Shown here: in pieces, positions 13,432 through 13,497 of the stretch
How positions within the stretch are numbered: the stretch's first letter is position 1
How the letters are laid out: each line of letters begins with the position of its first letter
From: Lentisphaera sp.
Lineage (GTDB): Bacteria > Verrucomicrobiota > Lentisphaeria > Victivallales > GWF2-50-93
DNA length: 13,497 nucleotides
Direction of reading: 5' to 3'
Assembly: GCA_020721745.1 (NCBI GenBank)
Contig: DYMC01000054.1
Location: forward strand, 1 to 13,497
Position numbers and translations under genes: made by a program
Notes under the pieces: model-generated
The model's database searches: none
The model's input: only the letters and a program-made list of their open reading frames with translations
What the model was told of the DNA's origin: nothing

Positions 13432-13497
13432 TCTTGCGAATAATGCGAAACGGTTTTGTCTTTTTATCCTCGCACGGAGGCGCGAAGATTTTTTGAA
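13432..13497. other. Right-edge noncoding stretch
   Basis: I see no gene in the last 66 bases. A short hairpin CCTC-GCACG-GAGG lies near 13468-13480 and six T follow after a further eight bases, too far for a normal terminator. It could be the edge of another repeat cut by the window end. Confidence 0.3.

Overview
The window looks like chromosome of a Gram-negative bacterium with fairly GC-rich coding DNA. Hand counts of single 60-base lines give 40 G/C at 3481, 35 at 7201 and 36 at 12601. An LPS-core heptosyltransferase implies an outer membrane. The membrane-anchored Hanks-type kinase with an N-terminal zinc ribbon, the SPASM radical SAM enzyme and the iron-sulfur flavoprotein would fit an anaerobic member of the Planctomycetes-Verrucomicrobia-Lentisphaerae group. 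That placement is an inference from gene content; no rRNA or marker phylogeny is visible.

Left block, minus strand (3096 to 1): a compact operon read right to left. It holds a FabG-like reductase, peptide deformylase, a multispanning membrane protein, a Cdc123/D123-family ATP-grasp-like protein and the first 23 codons of another gene cut by the window edge. Spacings are 12, 3, -20 and 20 bases. A divergent promoter region separates it from the plus-strand genes.

Middle block, plus strand (3211 to 8623): a serine/threonine kinase with zinc ribbon, one membrane segment and a coiled-coil C-terminal part; an iron-sulfur flavoprotein; the ribosome-assembly GTPase Der; and heptosyltransferase WaaF, which overlaps Der as TAATG. 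These are core functions with ordinary architecture.

Right block, minus strand (13497 to 8609): the accessory part. A small RadC N-terminal (helix-hairpin-helix) protein sits two bases upstream of an 875-residue protein. That protein joins a zinc-ribbon DPPY DNA methyltransferase to a C-terminal endonuclease-like domain (D...ExE). The methyltransferase gene has a run of eight G between its two halves, and losing one G would cut off the nuclease-like part. Its sampled lines have lower GC (23 to 31 of 60), and its 3' end overlaps waaF tail to tail by 15 bases. This pair is the best candidate for a defence or modification module. Upstream lies a 391-base gene-free stretch, then a SPASM radical SAM enzyme of peptide-modifying type.

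Two palindromic elements flank the radical SAM gene. The first (11655-11820) has imperfect 60-base terminal inverted repeats around an unrelated 46-base centre. Each arm folds into a hairpin whose 9-base loop is identical in the two arms, while the stems differ by compensating changes. The second (13333-13431) is a REPIN-like pair of inverted hairpins with the same TTAT loop and again compensating stem differences. It lies just upstream of the radical SAM start and forces that start to be moved to an internal TTG. No transposase is present in the window.
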